Shown: positions 24,035 through 34,612, numbered from the stretch's first letter. The stretch is DNA of 64,000 bases from Sipunculus nudus (GCA_026874595.1 CM049314.1:31073729-31137728), one strand, 5' to 3'. Translations and numbers: made by a program. The notes: generated by a model not told the origin, from the sequence alone.

Positions 24035-24299
24035 CTCAATGTATATGCTTCAATTGACTTTGCCAAATATTTTGTCCCCCACCCCACCCCACAATCCTGG
24101 CTACGCCCCTTGAAATGCACACAATTGTTTAAGTGAACGGGCAGAAGCAGTGCCTTAATCTGGCAGTATATAGTAAGCTCAGTTTCTAGCATATACAGTA
24201 AAAAACACACACAAGTTGATAACATATACTGAATGGGTTTGGACCAGGATCGAGGGGATCAATGATTATAGATTCTGTCCGCGTATTGTACTGCAGTTG

Positions 24300-25400
24300 G
24301 CTTCTTATTCGCGAGACTAATTTTTCGCGATGTATACATTTTTTTTCATTTTTCACAGGAGTTCCATTTTTCCGATCTTACTATGCAGTAACCAGTACAT
24401 ACTAGATCCATTATTACAGTGCTAAGCCCTAACAATTTAACGAGGACACAAGGCAAAGAGTATAAATTGTTGTCCCCTTTAGGAAGATAAAAGATCTAAA
24501 ATTTTTGTAAATGCTATGGTTTATTATTATATAATTCTTCTGGCTTAGGACTTTTAAACCTGAAGGTGTGGTCGCGTGCATTACTTACATCAAATGCAAA
24601 TGAAGCTATGTTATAAATTATCGTTCAACTGTGTAAATGAAACGGATGATTCACGAAGTTTAATTTTCGCGATACATTTCATTTCGCGAATACCGGGAAT
24701 TAGAACCACCCTGCATGAACAAAAACGAACCACCGTGTACAGAGTTTTGCGCCTCTAAAAGTACAGACCGACAGATTCCAAGGCGTCCCAGTTAGTTCAC
24801 TGAGGGAGTTGAGAATTCAGGACGGTGGTGAGCACTAGGGGGCCGGCCTTTATCAAGTTCAGGACTATGGTGGCCAATTCTTGGAAAACGCCAACAGTGC
24901 ACGAGTATTAAGGTCAGTGGAACGTATTGTTCCTAACCTGACCTACTTGTCTGGTCTTCATAAGATTTACACATTAATGGGGAATGACAAAGATAGATTA
25001 ATGTGACAATTAACAATGGTAAAAACACGGGCAGAAAATTCCCTACATGATGAATATTATAAATCTATTTGGAATTCACATTTTTTTATAGGTTTGTCGA
25101 TAGTGACAAAATGTTTCATAGCTTAGTTAAAAATACTAGTTTATAGTATTTCATTTAAATTAAGGTAAACTAATGTTTATTCTACATACATAGATACGCC
25201 TATGCTGTATCGAGCACTATAATCCAAACACTGAAACCTAATTAGGACGATACATATAAAAATAAAGTCGTGTCACACAACATTCATTTTGTAATGTTAT
25301 TGGATAAATTCCACCTGTTCAAACATGTTCTAATTATTATTTATCAACCTGCTTAACAAGGATTACGTCACTGTGTCTCATCCTGGGGATTTGATGGACG
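24300..25400. other. Non-coding with TTCGCGA-type repeat pieces
   Basis: TTCGCGAGACTAATTTTTCGCGATG near 24310 and TAATTTTCGCGATACATTTCATTTCGCGAATACCGGG near 24660. No gene seen. Confidence 0.4.
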
Positions 25401-25411
25401 ATGGGCACAGC

Positions 25412-25412
25412 C

Positions 25413-25483
<71 letters not shown>
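25412..25483. repeat. (AT)n microsatellite
   Basis: About 72 bases of TA dinucleotides, some 330 bases upstream of the deiodinase promoter region. Confidence 0.95.
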
Positions 25484-25485
<2 letters not shown>

Positions 25486-25784
25486 TTCAGGCAAATTATA
25501 ATATGAAAATAAATAATTAATTACTCATTTTATTGAAATCCTATTCCTGATAATCTTGTCACATGTTATATTTGTTTTGACTACAGGACATTAGACTGGC
25601 GGGTACCTGCTCACACATTTAACACGACATTTCGGATGAGAGATAACCAATGATGATCAGATTAACCTACCTTCCACTCGGACTAGTACACCTGTACCCT
25701 GACCAGGTGCACCCCAGGTCATCAGGTACCAGTTTATAAGGACATCCTATCGTAGATTACTCTTAGCTACAGTCACGTGACCAG

Positions 25785-25850
25785 ATCACGGCCAATGGTT
25801 GGCGTTCCACCAATGACGTCATCATTTGCACATACATAATGAGCTTTCCG
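25785..25850 (+). promoter_or_regulatory. Probable deiodinase promoter: CCAAT boxes and palindromic CRE
   Basis: GGCCAATGG near 25790 and CCAAT at 25810-25814 lie beside a perfect palindromic cAMP-response element TGACGTCA at 25814-25821. This is about 95 bases upstream of the first splice donor of the deiodinase gene. The gene may be controlled by CREB/ATF factors; this is a motif match only. Confidence 0.5.
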
Positions 25851-25859
25851 GCCTATATG

Positions 25860-25916
25860 ATGGTCTAAACGTTCGGATTGATCGGAATCAGATTTTGCTA
25901 AATAGTCTTTGTTCAG
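25860..25916 (+). other. Probable untranslated exon 1 of the deiodinase gene
   Basis: TTTGTTCAG|GTAAGTCC gives a strong donor at 25917. The 5' edge is not defined by sequence. I placed it just downstream of the CCAAT/CRE cluster and the TATA-like CCTATATGA. Confidence 0.45.
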
Positions 25917-26498
25917 GTAAGTCCGTCCGATCAAAATAACATTTTAAAAGGCGTTTTTCATTTCAAAAAGACACTGAAAATAAGTACATTTCAAATAAAG
26001 TAATATCCAGTTTAATATTTTGATAAAGTATTGATAACTTTCGTTTTTTTACCCATTGTTTCATTGTTTAACGCTTCTGCTTTAGACAATTCGACCACGA
26101 CATGTTTGTGCTATTCATGGAAAATGGTACCAATTTTTTGTTTAATTAATTATAACTTTTTAAATAAATTTCAATGTTTGTTTCACTAACATGTTCTTTT
26201 TAATTATAACTTTAAAATTAAAAAAAATAAATAAGACTTTTTGAAAAATAGAAAGATATAAGAAATTAATGTTTCATTTTTATTTGTTTCCTGTTAGTTT
26301 TACAGAATGAAAAGAAGTAAACAATATATGACAACATTCTTGTTTTTGTTTTAATTCATTAGAACAAACCTATGAGGCGGTTCGATTATTAGCATTTTGT
26401 AAGTGGGGTCTTGCTGTTCTTTAACCCAACATAATGACATTTTTATAAGGATATGCGCAAACGTTGGACGGTAAATGCAACTATTTCTGTAATTTCAG

Positions 26499-26565
26499 AA
26501 ATACGGATGGACGAACATAGAGTTCAAGGCATTTCACGTTAGCCAGCAGGCACTCTTCCATCATG
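26499..26565 (+). other. Probable exon 2 of the deiodinase gene, ending exactly at the start codon
   Basis: Acceptor TTTCTGTAATTTCAG ends at 26498 and donor ATG|GTAAGA begins at 26566. The ATG at 26563-26565 has A at -3, and after splicing to 27836 it has G at +4. An upstream out-of-frame 11-codon frame (26507-26542) could damp translation. Confidence 0.6.
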
Positions 26566-27138
26566 GTAAGATATTGGTATCCTACTATTATTTTCGGATA
26601 AGGGTGCGGTCATCCGAAAGCGTTCCTCCGGTTTCTATAATCTACGGGTCTAATGGCCACCAAACTTGCTCCACAGACAGATTCCTACATTATGATCCTT
26701 CGGAGTACCATTTCATGCAGATATATCAAATCTTCACCTGGCAAAAGTATCTCAACTGAGCGTGAGGGATGCCATTTTGTGTTCAGACTAAACCACAGAT
26801 GTAAAAAATTGTATGTTGAAATTAAAGATTTACCGATACAGAGACGTACTTTCCAACCCTGACATCCCCACATTTCTTAGAAATATCAGAACAATGGTAA
26901 AGTATTTGAAAAATTTGTGAAAATGCTTATTCCTAAGTTAATTGTTAAAAAAGTGTGAACAAATAATTTTCTTTCATAGTTACATGCACAAAGATGCTTT
27001 AAAATGATTTTTTTTGTGTTTCGCGCATTTTTTCAGGATAAAAAAAATAATATGTACTAAGCGCAGTTTTATTTAAGGAATATATTATAAAATCTAAATT
27101 AATTACATTAATTCCGATAGGAATCAATCTATATATAA

Positions 27139-27175
<37 letters not shown>

Positions 27176-28615
27176 AAGCCGGAGTTGCCATCTGAACAAC
27201 ACTAAGTCTCTGACAGCTATGCTTTTATTAGAGACCTTGATTCATCGAGCCAGTGTTACATATTAAGTCTTGTCCAAGCATCTATATATGCAAACACCCA
27301 CATTTCGATCAATCGATACATTACACCAGCCTTACTAAATATACTTCGATCCACCGGATGAAAAGGTATAATGTTTTACCCTTCATTGCAATAAATTATT
27401 AATTAAAAGGATTACAAGGGGGGGGGGGGTCATTCATTAGTGTTAGGGACTAAAGCTTCTCCTTGAACTAGTTTGTTGAACTTTGAAAAAGTGTACAGAG
27501 GTACACAGATAAATTTTATGAAGATTCTGGGGCAGATTTTCTCGTAAGCCCTGCCTACGACCTCTATTTATCATTGCATGTCCGTGGTATCCAATGTAAA
27601 ATATAGTGTTGCTGGGTTCGTAACCATAACTTATAAATGGCTGGAAGACATTGTAAAATATTGAATAGTTTTCCTTAAACATTGTAACATATTACATTTA
27701 AAGAAGTAAAACTTGAAACTTTTGTGTTGATCAATTTCGAAATTGTCTCAGAGTTATATATTTTACAGCTGTTTTCTTTTCACAGATGCTGTATTAACAG
27801 GTTTGGATATATATTTGTCTTATTCTTTATTTCAGGCGTCTTCCTGTTTACAGCTGTTGTCTGGATATTGGAGAGTCGTGTGCGCATGCGCAGCGACTCT
27901 TTTCCGCCTAGGCGCAGCCAGCCTTATGGGGGTATTTTTTCCTACAAGATTCTCAAAAATGACTAACAAACTGCATGAGACAATGGGTTTTGATCGCGTC
28001 AATATGAGACCAGAAGACTGGGTCAATCACATTCTTTCATTCCGTGGCTGCATTCAAGCGTTCAAGCAACACTTCGAGGAAGTAAGAGTCACGCCCGTGC
28101 GACTCTTCGGAAAGGTTAAGGACTGTGTCCTTTACCACGCGGACACTCGTAAAAAGTCTACTTTATTATCGCTAGCGACCCACGAGCGACCTCTTGTGGT
28201 GAACTTTGGAAGCAACAGCTGACCCCCATTTATGGCTAAACTCGGAGAGTTTGCACAACTTGTTGAGCAATTTTCCGATGTAGCCGACTTCTCTGTGCTT
28301 TATATTCAAGAAGCCCATCCAGATGATGGATGGCGCCTGGATAATAACGCTCAGATTTTAAACCACCGCCATCTTGATGACCGACTGACTGCCGCAAAGC
28401 AGATTGTCGCAAAAGGCATAGGTTGTGACGTGTGGGTCGATGCAATGAATAACGAGGCAAGATTGACATACCGTGCGATGCCAGAACGCTTGTACATTTT
28501 ACTAAATGATATTGTCGTTTTCCAAGGCAAACCTGGTCCTTGCAACACCTCCATCAACCAGGTAAAACGTTGGTTAAAACAGTACTCTGAGGACCGCTCA
28601 GTGGGTAAAAACTAA
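26563..28615 (+). CDS. Iodothyronine deiodinase-like selenoprotein (in-frame UGA = Sec)
   Basis: Predicted coding parts are 26563-26565 (ATG) joined in phase 0 to 27836-28615 after a 1270-base intron with acceptor TTCTTTATTTCAG. The product is 260 residues with Sec130. TGA at 28220-28222 lies in 'VVNFGSNS-U-PPFMAKL', exactly the deiodinase active-site position. After it the same frame continues with family motifs: 'YIQEAHPDDGW' (conserved EAHxxDGW), 'NHRHLDDRL', 'WVDAMNNEARLTYRAMPERLY'. Near the N-terminus a hydrophobic stretch (about residues 8-35) fits the usual single membrane anchor; the rest is a thioredoxin-fold catalytic domain. The family removes iodine from thyroid hormones with a thiol cofactor. 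Vertebrate types have GSCT-U or GSAT-U; GSNS-U here lacks the nearby Cys, as in type 2. Both length and Sec position match vertebrate enzymes. Substrate in this animal is unknown. The UGA should not be read as a premature stop. Confidence 0.9.
27141..27172. repeat. (AT)n microsatellite in deiodinase intron
   Basis: TA dinucleotides within the intron between 26566 and 27835. A poly-G run at 27418-27429 is in the same intron. Confidence 0.9.
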
Positions 28616-28780
28616 AGGGTTCTATAAAAAGGTTAACACACGTAAAACAACCAAGACCAAACTAATGTTGTACGATATGACAATGAAAGACTTGTACCTA
28701 GATCATGTGGGGAACGCAGGCGCCAAAGGTACATTCTTGAAAAACTGTACACCCATTTTTAAGTTCACATATACTCACAT

Positions 28781-28792
28781 AATATATATATA

Positions 28793-28836
<44 letters not shown>
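28781..28836. repeat. (AT)n microsatellite in the deiodinase 3' UTR
   Basis: TA dinucleotides between the stop codon (28615) and the SECIS candidate. Confidence 0.9.
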
Positions 28837-28838
<2 letters not shown>

Positions 28839-28970
28839 GTATATAATTTTACCTTACGGAAATTCCCTTACGGAATGTAAATGAAGCGTTTTACTAGCTG
28901 CAGCCATATGACCGTAAGCTATTGATGGTTTTAGGCTTTGGCTTTATTGGCATATGATAGGTATTTATAA

Positions 28971-29038
28971 CCCAGACCCTTCATGAAGGCAGGCATCTAA
29001 ATCCTCCACGCAGGTGCCAGCTGGATGGATTATGGTTC
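28971..29038 (+). promoter_or_regulatory. Candidate SECIS element
   Basis: Lies 368 bases after the stop codon. The core ATGA(A) at 28983-28987 faces GGAT at 29023-29026, allowing the U-U, G-A, A-G quartet. Helix II pairs 28988-28998 with 29012-29022, with one A-A mismatch (28991/29019) and two G-U pairs. Then AAA (28999-29001) opens the 13-base apical loop, 12 nucleotides after ATGA. These are the defining features of a eukaryotic SECIS. Helix I is weak (CT/AG next to the core, then ACC/GGT). Needed to recode the UGA at 28220. Confidence 0.65.
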
Positions 29039-29175
29039 TTGTGATATATCACTATCAGTGTCATCAATCTTACCAAAGAGGCAATCATCACTGGTTCTTG
29101 CAACCAAACATTTCGCCCGGCTACAGATCAACCATATAGTAACTTTTTTTCTACAGATACATGACTTTTTATATA

Positions 29176-29204
29176 TATTTGTATATATATATATATATAT
29201 ATAT
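29176..29204. repeat. Short (AT)n microsatellite
   Basis: TA dinucleotides within the probable 3' UTR. Confidence 0.85.
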
Positions 29205-29301
29205 GTATTAAATACTTGTATTTGTTTTTTTTTTTGTTTTTTCTTGCAAGGGAAGCTGTTGACATGTTGACATATAGACAGTCTGCGTTTTATAATTCTC
29301 T

Positions 29302-29307
29302 AATAAA
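29302..29307 (+). terminator. Candidate poly(A) signal for the deiodinase mRNA
   Basis: AATAAA about 690 bases after the stop codon and about 265 bases after the SECIS candidate. It is in an A-rich context, so other sites are possible. Confidence 0.4.
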
Positions 29308-29659
29308 AAAATGAAAAAAAAAATGATTGAAAAAAAAACAGGTACCAGTTGTATAAAACAGTGTATTACATGAAATCCTGTTAACATAGACTCGGGATGT
29401 GGTTTTGGTTTTTTTTATCAATTGATTTGAAAGTCATCAAGGCACTTGCAAAATATATAACATCAAGGTAGTACATAGCCCAGTCCTTAAGACGTTATGC
29501 TTTGGGGCTAATGGACTCCGGCTCGAACTTCGCTGATGCCTCAATGGCATTATGATGAAATCTCCCTAGAACCTCTCAGATTCGCTTTAGCGTGTGAACG
29601 GCAGGTTATCCTTTCTTATACAGTCTCATCCCTTGCATATAAAAATATGAAATCCACCG

Positions 29660-29900
29660 GATTCTGTGATCTAGGAGTAGAGCAAAGGACTCCAATTTTG
29701 GAGGTCACAAGTTCAAATCTCAGCATGGGAGTGACGAGATTTTCACGGTCGGTCCAAACCTATAGGGTGAGAGTTCTGTAGGTTTTACGGTAAGGCTGTA
29801 CCAAACAACGGAGTATTAGTCGAGGTTTCTCTGTGTTATGACCGAGAAATTGGGAGGATTACACACAAAACGCCTGGAGGTACGGTAAACATCAGGTGGC
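29660..29900 (+). mobile_element. tRNA-derived SINE, copy 2 (decayed)
   Basis: tRNA-like head GATCTAGGAGTAGAGCAAAGGACTC...GTTCAAATCTC, then TTTCACGGTCGGTCC..., and GTGTTATGACCGAG..GGGAGGATTACACAC. These blocks match, in the same order, the reverse complement of the copy at 56.68-57.08 kb. A further degenerate tRNA-like piece may lie at 29470-29530. Confidence 0.65.
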
Positions 29901-30040
29901 ACCAGGATGTAAAATAAAATGACATGAAGCGAGAATTACCTCCATGTCATGTAGTCCCAAAACGAAATGGGACTCTACAGATGTTCATACTTAGCTTAAG
30001 AATCATATGTCAGCATTTAAAAGAAAAACCTGTCAGCATC

Positions 30041-30044
<4 letters not shown>

Positions 30045-30112
<68 letters not shown>
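30045..30112. repeat. (AT)n microsatellite
   Basis: About 68 bases of TA dinucleotides. Confidence 0.95.
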
Positions 30113-30115
<3 letters not shown>

Positions 30116-30240
30116 TATACTGAAACGAAAGACGAAGTGAGCGTATTCATTTCTCTGTACTATAAATATAATTAAAGAAATCAGGGATCCTTTGCTTCTC
30201 ATGTGATTATGATATCCTGCTAAGACATTAGTAATTCTTT

Positions 30241-30299
<59 letters not shown>
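30241..30299. repeat. (AT)n microsatellite
   Basis: About 58 bases of TA dinucleotides, some 130 bases after the previous tract. Confidence 0.95.
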
Positions 30300-30300
<1 letters not shown>

Positions 30301-30570
30301 TATATTGAAAGACAGACCTAGCTTAATGCCCCATAGAGTGTACACATAACTGTATTATGTGAATATGCACTGTAATTGCCGTATCACGGTTTCCGAGAAC
30401 AATCACCCAGGGTTGTGCACTTGATAAGGTACTACGAAAGCCTATCACGTGTGGGGTCATGCTCATATGTATCGACCACCTCCCCCGCGGTCAGAGAGGC
30501 ACCACTATAATACCTGATTTAAAAGGGCGGGGGGGGGGGATACCCCGGCTCATAAAACAAATATAATCTC

Positions 30571-30609
30571 ACACGGAGACGGTGCGAGACGCAAAATCAG
30601 TCTCCGTGT
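30571..30609. repeat. Perfect 10-bp inverted repeat, hairpin-forming
   Basis: ACACGGAGAC at 30571-30580 and GTCTCCGTGT at 30600-30609, with flanking AAAACAAA / TTTGTTTT extending the stem around a bulge. Confidence 0.7.
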
Positions 30610-30779
30610 TTGTTTTGTTTTTTGGGGTTTTTTTTTGTATAAATTTAGCGTGTATTATATTTTAAGTAACTGGTCACGTGTGTTATCCCGCAGCCTACAA
30701 CATTTGAGGTTCATATCCATGCCTTAAAAATGATTTACTTTGTACAATAATTTAATAAAGTGGGCTCATATCAGCCCGG

Positions 30780-30900
30780 GGCCCATTGGACTTCGTGACG
30801 CGTGGTCCCAGAATGAAATCGCCATGCATCACGATCTGTGTGACGTCAATAGCTAGGCTCTGTGACGGTTCGCCCGGGAATAAATCCGACAACAAAATAG
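30780..30900 (+). promoter_or_regulatory. Possible promoter region with second palindromic CRE
   Basis: A GC-richer stretch holding CCCATTGG (inverted CCAAT) near 30782 and TGACGTCA at 30841-30848. It lies about 0.5 kb before a candidate spliced exon. No downstream coding sequence was recognised on the plus strand. Confidence 0.3.
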
Positions 30901-31332
30901 GATTCTGAACGTGTGGAGGTGCCGGTGCGTGTGCGCTTTGGACGTTTTCTTAATTCAGAGTAGTTTGTGAAAAAGGAGGTTGCTTGTGTTGATGATTTCC
31001 GTACCAGTTTAATCAAAGTATAATGATCCTTATAATGCTGTGTATTGCCTTAATTGGTACAGGTTTTTGAAGGTGCGCGCCAAGTCTAGCAAGTGACGTG
31101 CATGCCGTGTGAATGTTTTGCGCAACAAATCACGCCCGAAGCAACATTATTTCTACTTCAATACAGGAAAGGCAATGTGTTTTATAAAAATATTACTAGT
31201 CTGTACCACACAAATTGGAGCATCGCTGAAACATTTCTTGTATGTAATAATCTTCCCAGTCCAACCCGCACAATTAGAAAATAAGAGATTGTCCGACAAT
31301 TGTTGTTCTTTGCTGGATGGCTGTGTTTTCAG

Positions 31333-31416
31333 GATCGCAACACTGAACTGTCCATGTGACCGGTTCTTTACATCAAGATCGCTCGGTGTCCTGCGTTGTT
31401 TGGTGCCGACAGAAAG
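31333..31416 (+). other. Candidate non-coding exon
   Basis: Acceptor GCTGTGTTTTCAG and donor AAAG|GTAAGAG bracket 84 bases with no clear start codon of its own. It could belong to a transcript starting near the CRE at 30841. Confidence 0.25.
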
Positions 31417-32259
31417 GTAAGAGAAATTTTTTTAATGTTACCGTATCAGAGCGTACATATGTTCACTGCTGCTGTACCGCGCGTGTGTGTTCTCAGACCA
31501 TATTCTTTATGAATCTTTAATCATATAACATCATAAAATAAAATAAAATAAAAAATCGGGCCACTCTATCTGTCGTGATAGCGATTTTCCTATTCGTGGG
31601 CGATGTCGTTTTGATTTCGTGTCATTCACTTATTTTTATTTAACATTTAGCTATTTAATGAATTGCCTTTTACACGATAACCACTCCCACCCGTCAACCC
31701 ACGAGCTCTGACTGACCTTTATTCGTCATTTCCCGATATTGATTATGGTAAATTGGATTGAATCTTTAATTCTTTCTCTTAATTATCATTGGCATTTAAC
31801 TGATCGGCTTACGTTCATATAATTATTTTTCCAGCCCTAGTTTTAATTTTAAGTTTTACAGTGAAATCGTAAGTGGAAATGTCTGGTCTGGGTATACGTT
31901 CTAGCGTAAACTCTGGATGGCGCTTTGTATCAATTTGAGTTTACCACAGATTTGTGTTTTTATTTTTTTAGAATTTATTTGACTAAAACAATAATTACAC
32001 AAAGTCTATGGTTACCAAGCTAAGAATATAAGCATCGTGTGGTAAACTTGTGGTAGACCAAGTGTGACCGGAGAAAATCCTAAAGTTACCAGGTCTTATT
32101 TTGACAGCATAAATAAACACAACCATCAAACCGTATCGTTAAGGGTTCACCTGCGATCGCTGTATTTTTCAAAAGAGACTGTATTTTATTGCCGGAGGTG
32201 CCACTCGACTTTTGTCATGTAGTTCCTCTGTGACCACGCACAGGAATTTGTTTTGATCT

Positions 32260-32395
32260 TGAAGTGTCGTGTTTTGCGGCCTGACCCCCCCCCCCCCCCC
32301 TTTTCCAGACCTGGAGACCTTTTTTTTTTGAGGGTTTTCATTAGTCCTCCCAGGTTTCGCCCCCCTTTTTCTAAATCCTGGATCCGCCCTTGGTG
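32260..32395 (-). mobile_element. MITE-like fragment, GGGCGGATC family
   Basis: On the minus strand AAGGGCGGATCCAGGATTTAG... leads to ...GTCTGGAAAAGGGGG...GTCAGGCCGCAAAAC. This matches the internal order of the element at 41.07 kb (...GTCCGGAAGGGGG...GTCGAGGCTGCAAAC). A second terminus is not visible. Confidence 0.5.
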
Positions 32396-32867
32396 AAATG
32401 TGCCTTAAGGGGGCCATTTTCGATATGATCCCATGAAGAGCTGCCTTTATTTTGCGGCAATCGCATTGTCATCTGTAAGAAATTGAGCAAGTTTATTGCA
32501 GCGCCATCTATAGAATGTAGTAAAACTAAGCTGTTCTTCAACTGTAAAATAATATTTTAGTACATGTACATCTGCAAAATCACTCAAGAACAAACTGATT
32601 CTCACTGATCACAGGCATAAACATTATGCAAACAAAAATGAACTTGAAGATGACTTGATGGACACAGACGTCTAATGCAAACATGTATAATAACAAGTCT
32701 AGTCCATTTATAGTATACACGCTTATGGGTATTTCTGGAGAAAACGTCGCATTTGGAGGGGCTTCTTTGTGATTTTAATAAAACAAAACTTAATTTGTAT
32801 AAAAATAGCTTAAGAATTATAGAATAATGCCGGTAGTGCACTTTTATGTAAGGGAAAAATATGAACC

Positions 32868-33680
32868 TTTCTCGACATCGTTATCCGAAGAAAAATCACA
32901 CATGCACATTTTAGAAATTGTTTTTACTTGATTTTTTATGATTTTCGATAAAATATAAATTAATAGCCTTTGACAAAACCAAAACATAAATTTTAGTTAT
33001 AAACTGAACAAATAAAGTGTGTGAAAAAGAACATATTTGCTTTACTTAATTTAATTTTTTAAAACAAAAATTGTCTTTATTTCTTTCCTGCTTGTAGAGG
33101 TGTGCATTTACAGGGATTTACTGGGCAAAGTACTTGAGTACGTCTATCCTCTAATTTGAGTCGAAATACCTTGTTATTTTTTTGTATGCACAGTAATAAA
33201 ATAATAACATTGTTTTAAATCCTCAAGGTAACGGTGTTGGGCATATATAATGGTGTTAAGCATATGTAACGGTGTTGAGCTTCAGAAGTAAAATTAACCA
33301 TTGTAACTACTGGAATACCAGAATTATGTATTAAAACAAGCAAATGCCTGTTTGAATAGTAGAAGCGCAAATGTTTGAAATACTTAGCCAAAATTATGTT
33401 TCATGTTCTATTGCATATATATTGGATTTAATACCAAGTTCTCGACACCGTTACCTTGCTCTCGACACAGTTATTTTGCATACAGGTAACGAATTCGAGT
33501 GGTAACGGTGCTGAGAATTGTTTTTTATCTATACATCAGATGCAGGACAATAAATAACTTCCATACCGTCCCTCAGAAGCAGCACGAGTTATCCCTACAT
33601 GAGCAATTAGAGGAGGCCATTATTTTCTAGGAGTCATATGTGACGGTTAATTTAATCGCAAGTGAAACGGTGTCGAGCAC
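32868..33680. repeat. Cluster of a 14-16 bp motif (TAACGGTGTTGAGC) in both orientations
   Basis: Plus copies near 33227, 33248, 33265, 33501 and 33665; minus copies (CTCGACACCGTTAC) near 32871, 33441 and 33461; one partial at 33485. Spacing is irregular and the rest of the region is AT-rich and non-coding. Could be subterminal motifs of a non-autonomous transposon or a factor-binding cluster. Confidence 0.6.
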
Positions 33681-34283
33681 AAATAAACATATGGTGATTT
33701 CTTAACCCTTTAATGATTAACATGCAGCATAGATATGACAGTTACTCAATTTAATTATGGTTTACGTGTACACAATTTCCTGAACTCTAATAAACGCTGT
33801 TACAATATACCCTTAAATTTCCGTTGTCCCTTTTTCTCGGATCTTAAATTCAAAACAGCGTTTTTCTGTAACCACTTTTCCATTTATATAGATTTTGCAT
33901 GAGCAAAGTATACTTTTGGGGACATATTTTATATATCCAAATTTTTTAATAAAAAACAAAACGGTGGAGTAAAATCAAGCAAAAACATCATCTTCTTAAA
34001 CCATCACCGCTGTGACCACGTGGAAAGCAAAATATACCCGATATCCATATAATTTGGTTGAGAAAAAATACACTTAAACAGACTTGTTTAATAAAACATA
34101 TTTATTCAAATGACATATTTACAGTTTGTTGGTACATATAAGATATTTACGCTATGTTTAATGCCTGCGAGTTGTGTCAGTTGTGTCAAACAATATATCA
34201 GCTTTGAGTGGCTTCTAGCTTTTACTGGAGCAGTGATGAGAAACAAGATCATGCATTTAGAAGTCCCTTTTCTATATTCTATG

Positions 34284-34523
34284 GCTTGTGTCATCGAATG
34301 TACACATTCTATGACTTAACCCATGAAATGTACACATTCTATGACTTAACCCATGAAATGTACACATTCTATGACTTAACCCATGAAATGTACACATTCT
34401 ATACCTTAACCCATGAAATGTACACGTTCAATGACTTAATCCATGAAATGTACACATTCTATAACCTTGGTCCATAGAATGTACACATTCCATGGTTTGG
34501 TCATGGAATGTATACATTCTATA
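34284..34523. repeat. 30-bp minisatellite, about 8 units
   Basis: Unit CCATGAAATGTACACATTCTATGACTTAA repeated head to tail, degenerating to the right (CCATAGAATGTACACATTCCATGG). Each unit is nearly palindromic around ATGTACACAT. Because 30 is divisible by 3, a frame with a 10-residue repeat (HEMYTFYDLT) appears; I regard that as incidental. Confidence 0.9.
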
Positions 34524-34544
34524 GTAAGCTAAAATCTATACAAC

Positions 34545-34548
<4 letters not shown>

Positions 34549-34593
<45 letters not shown>

Positions 34594-34612
34594 TGTGTGT
34601 GTGTGTGTGTGT
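34549..34612. repeat. (AT)n(GT)n microsatellite
   Basis: TA run followed by GT run directly after the 30-bp minisatellite. Confidence 0.95.

Noticed and set aside
27743..27835. Extra N-terminal residues for the deiodinase from the open frame upstream of 27836
   Set aside because: The frame has no ATG start there, and TTCTTTATTTCAG is a clear acceptor; splicing to the ATG at 26563 gives a normal-length protein.
28220..28222. TGA as a premature stop making the deiodinase a pseudogene
   Set aside because: It falls precisely at the family's selenocysteine position, the frame continues with conserved motifs, there are no other lesions, and a SECIS-like hairpin follows.
31109..31420. 103-codon plus-strand protein
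   Set aside because: No domain, and the frame spans a probable splice acceptor at 31332; only the candidate exon is reported.
34208..34477. Protein with a 10-residue repeat (HEMYTFYDLT)
   Set aside because: Direct translation of a 30-bp minisatellite with no flanking coding context.
34284..34523. CRISPR array
   Set aside because: Units are contiguous with no unique spacers, in a eukaryotic genome.
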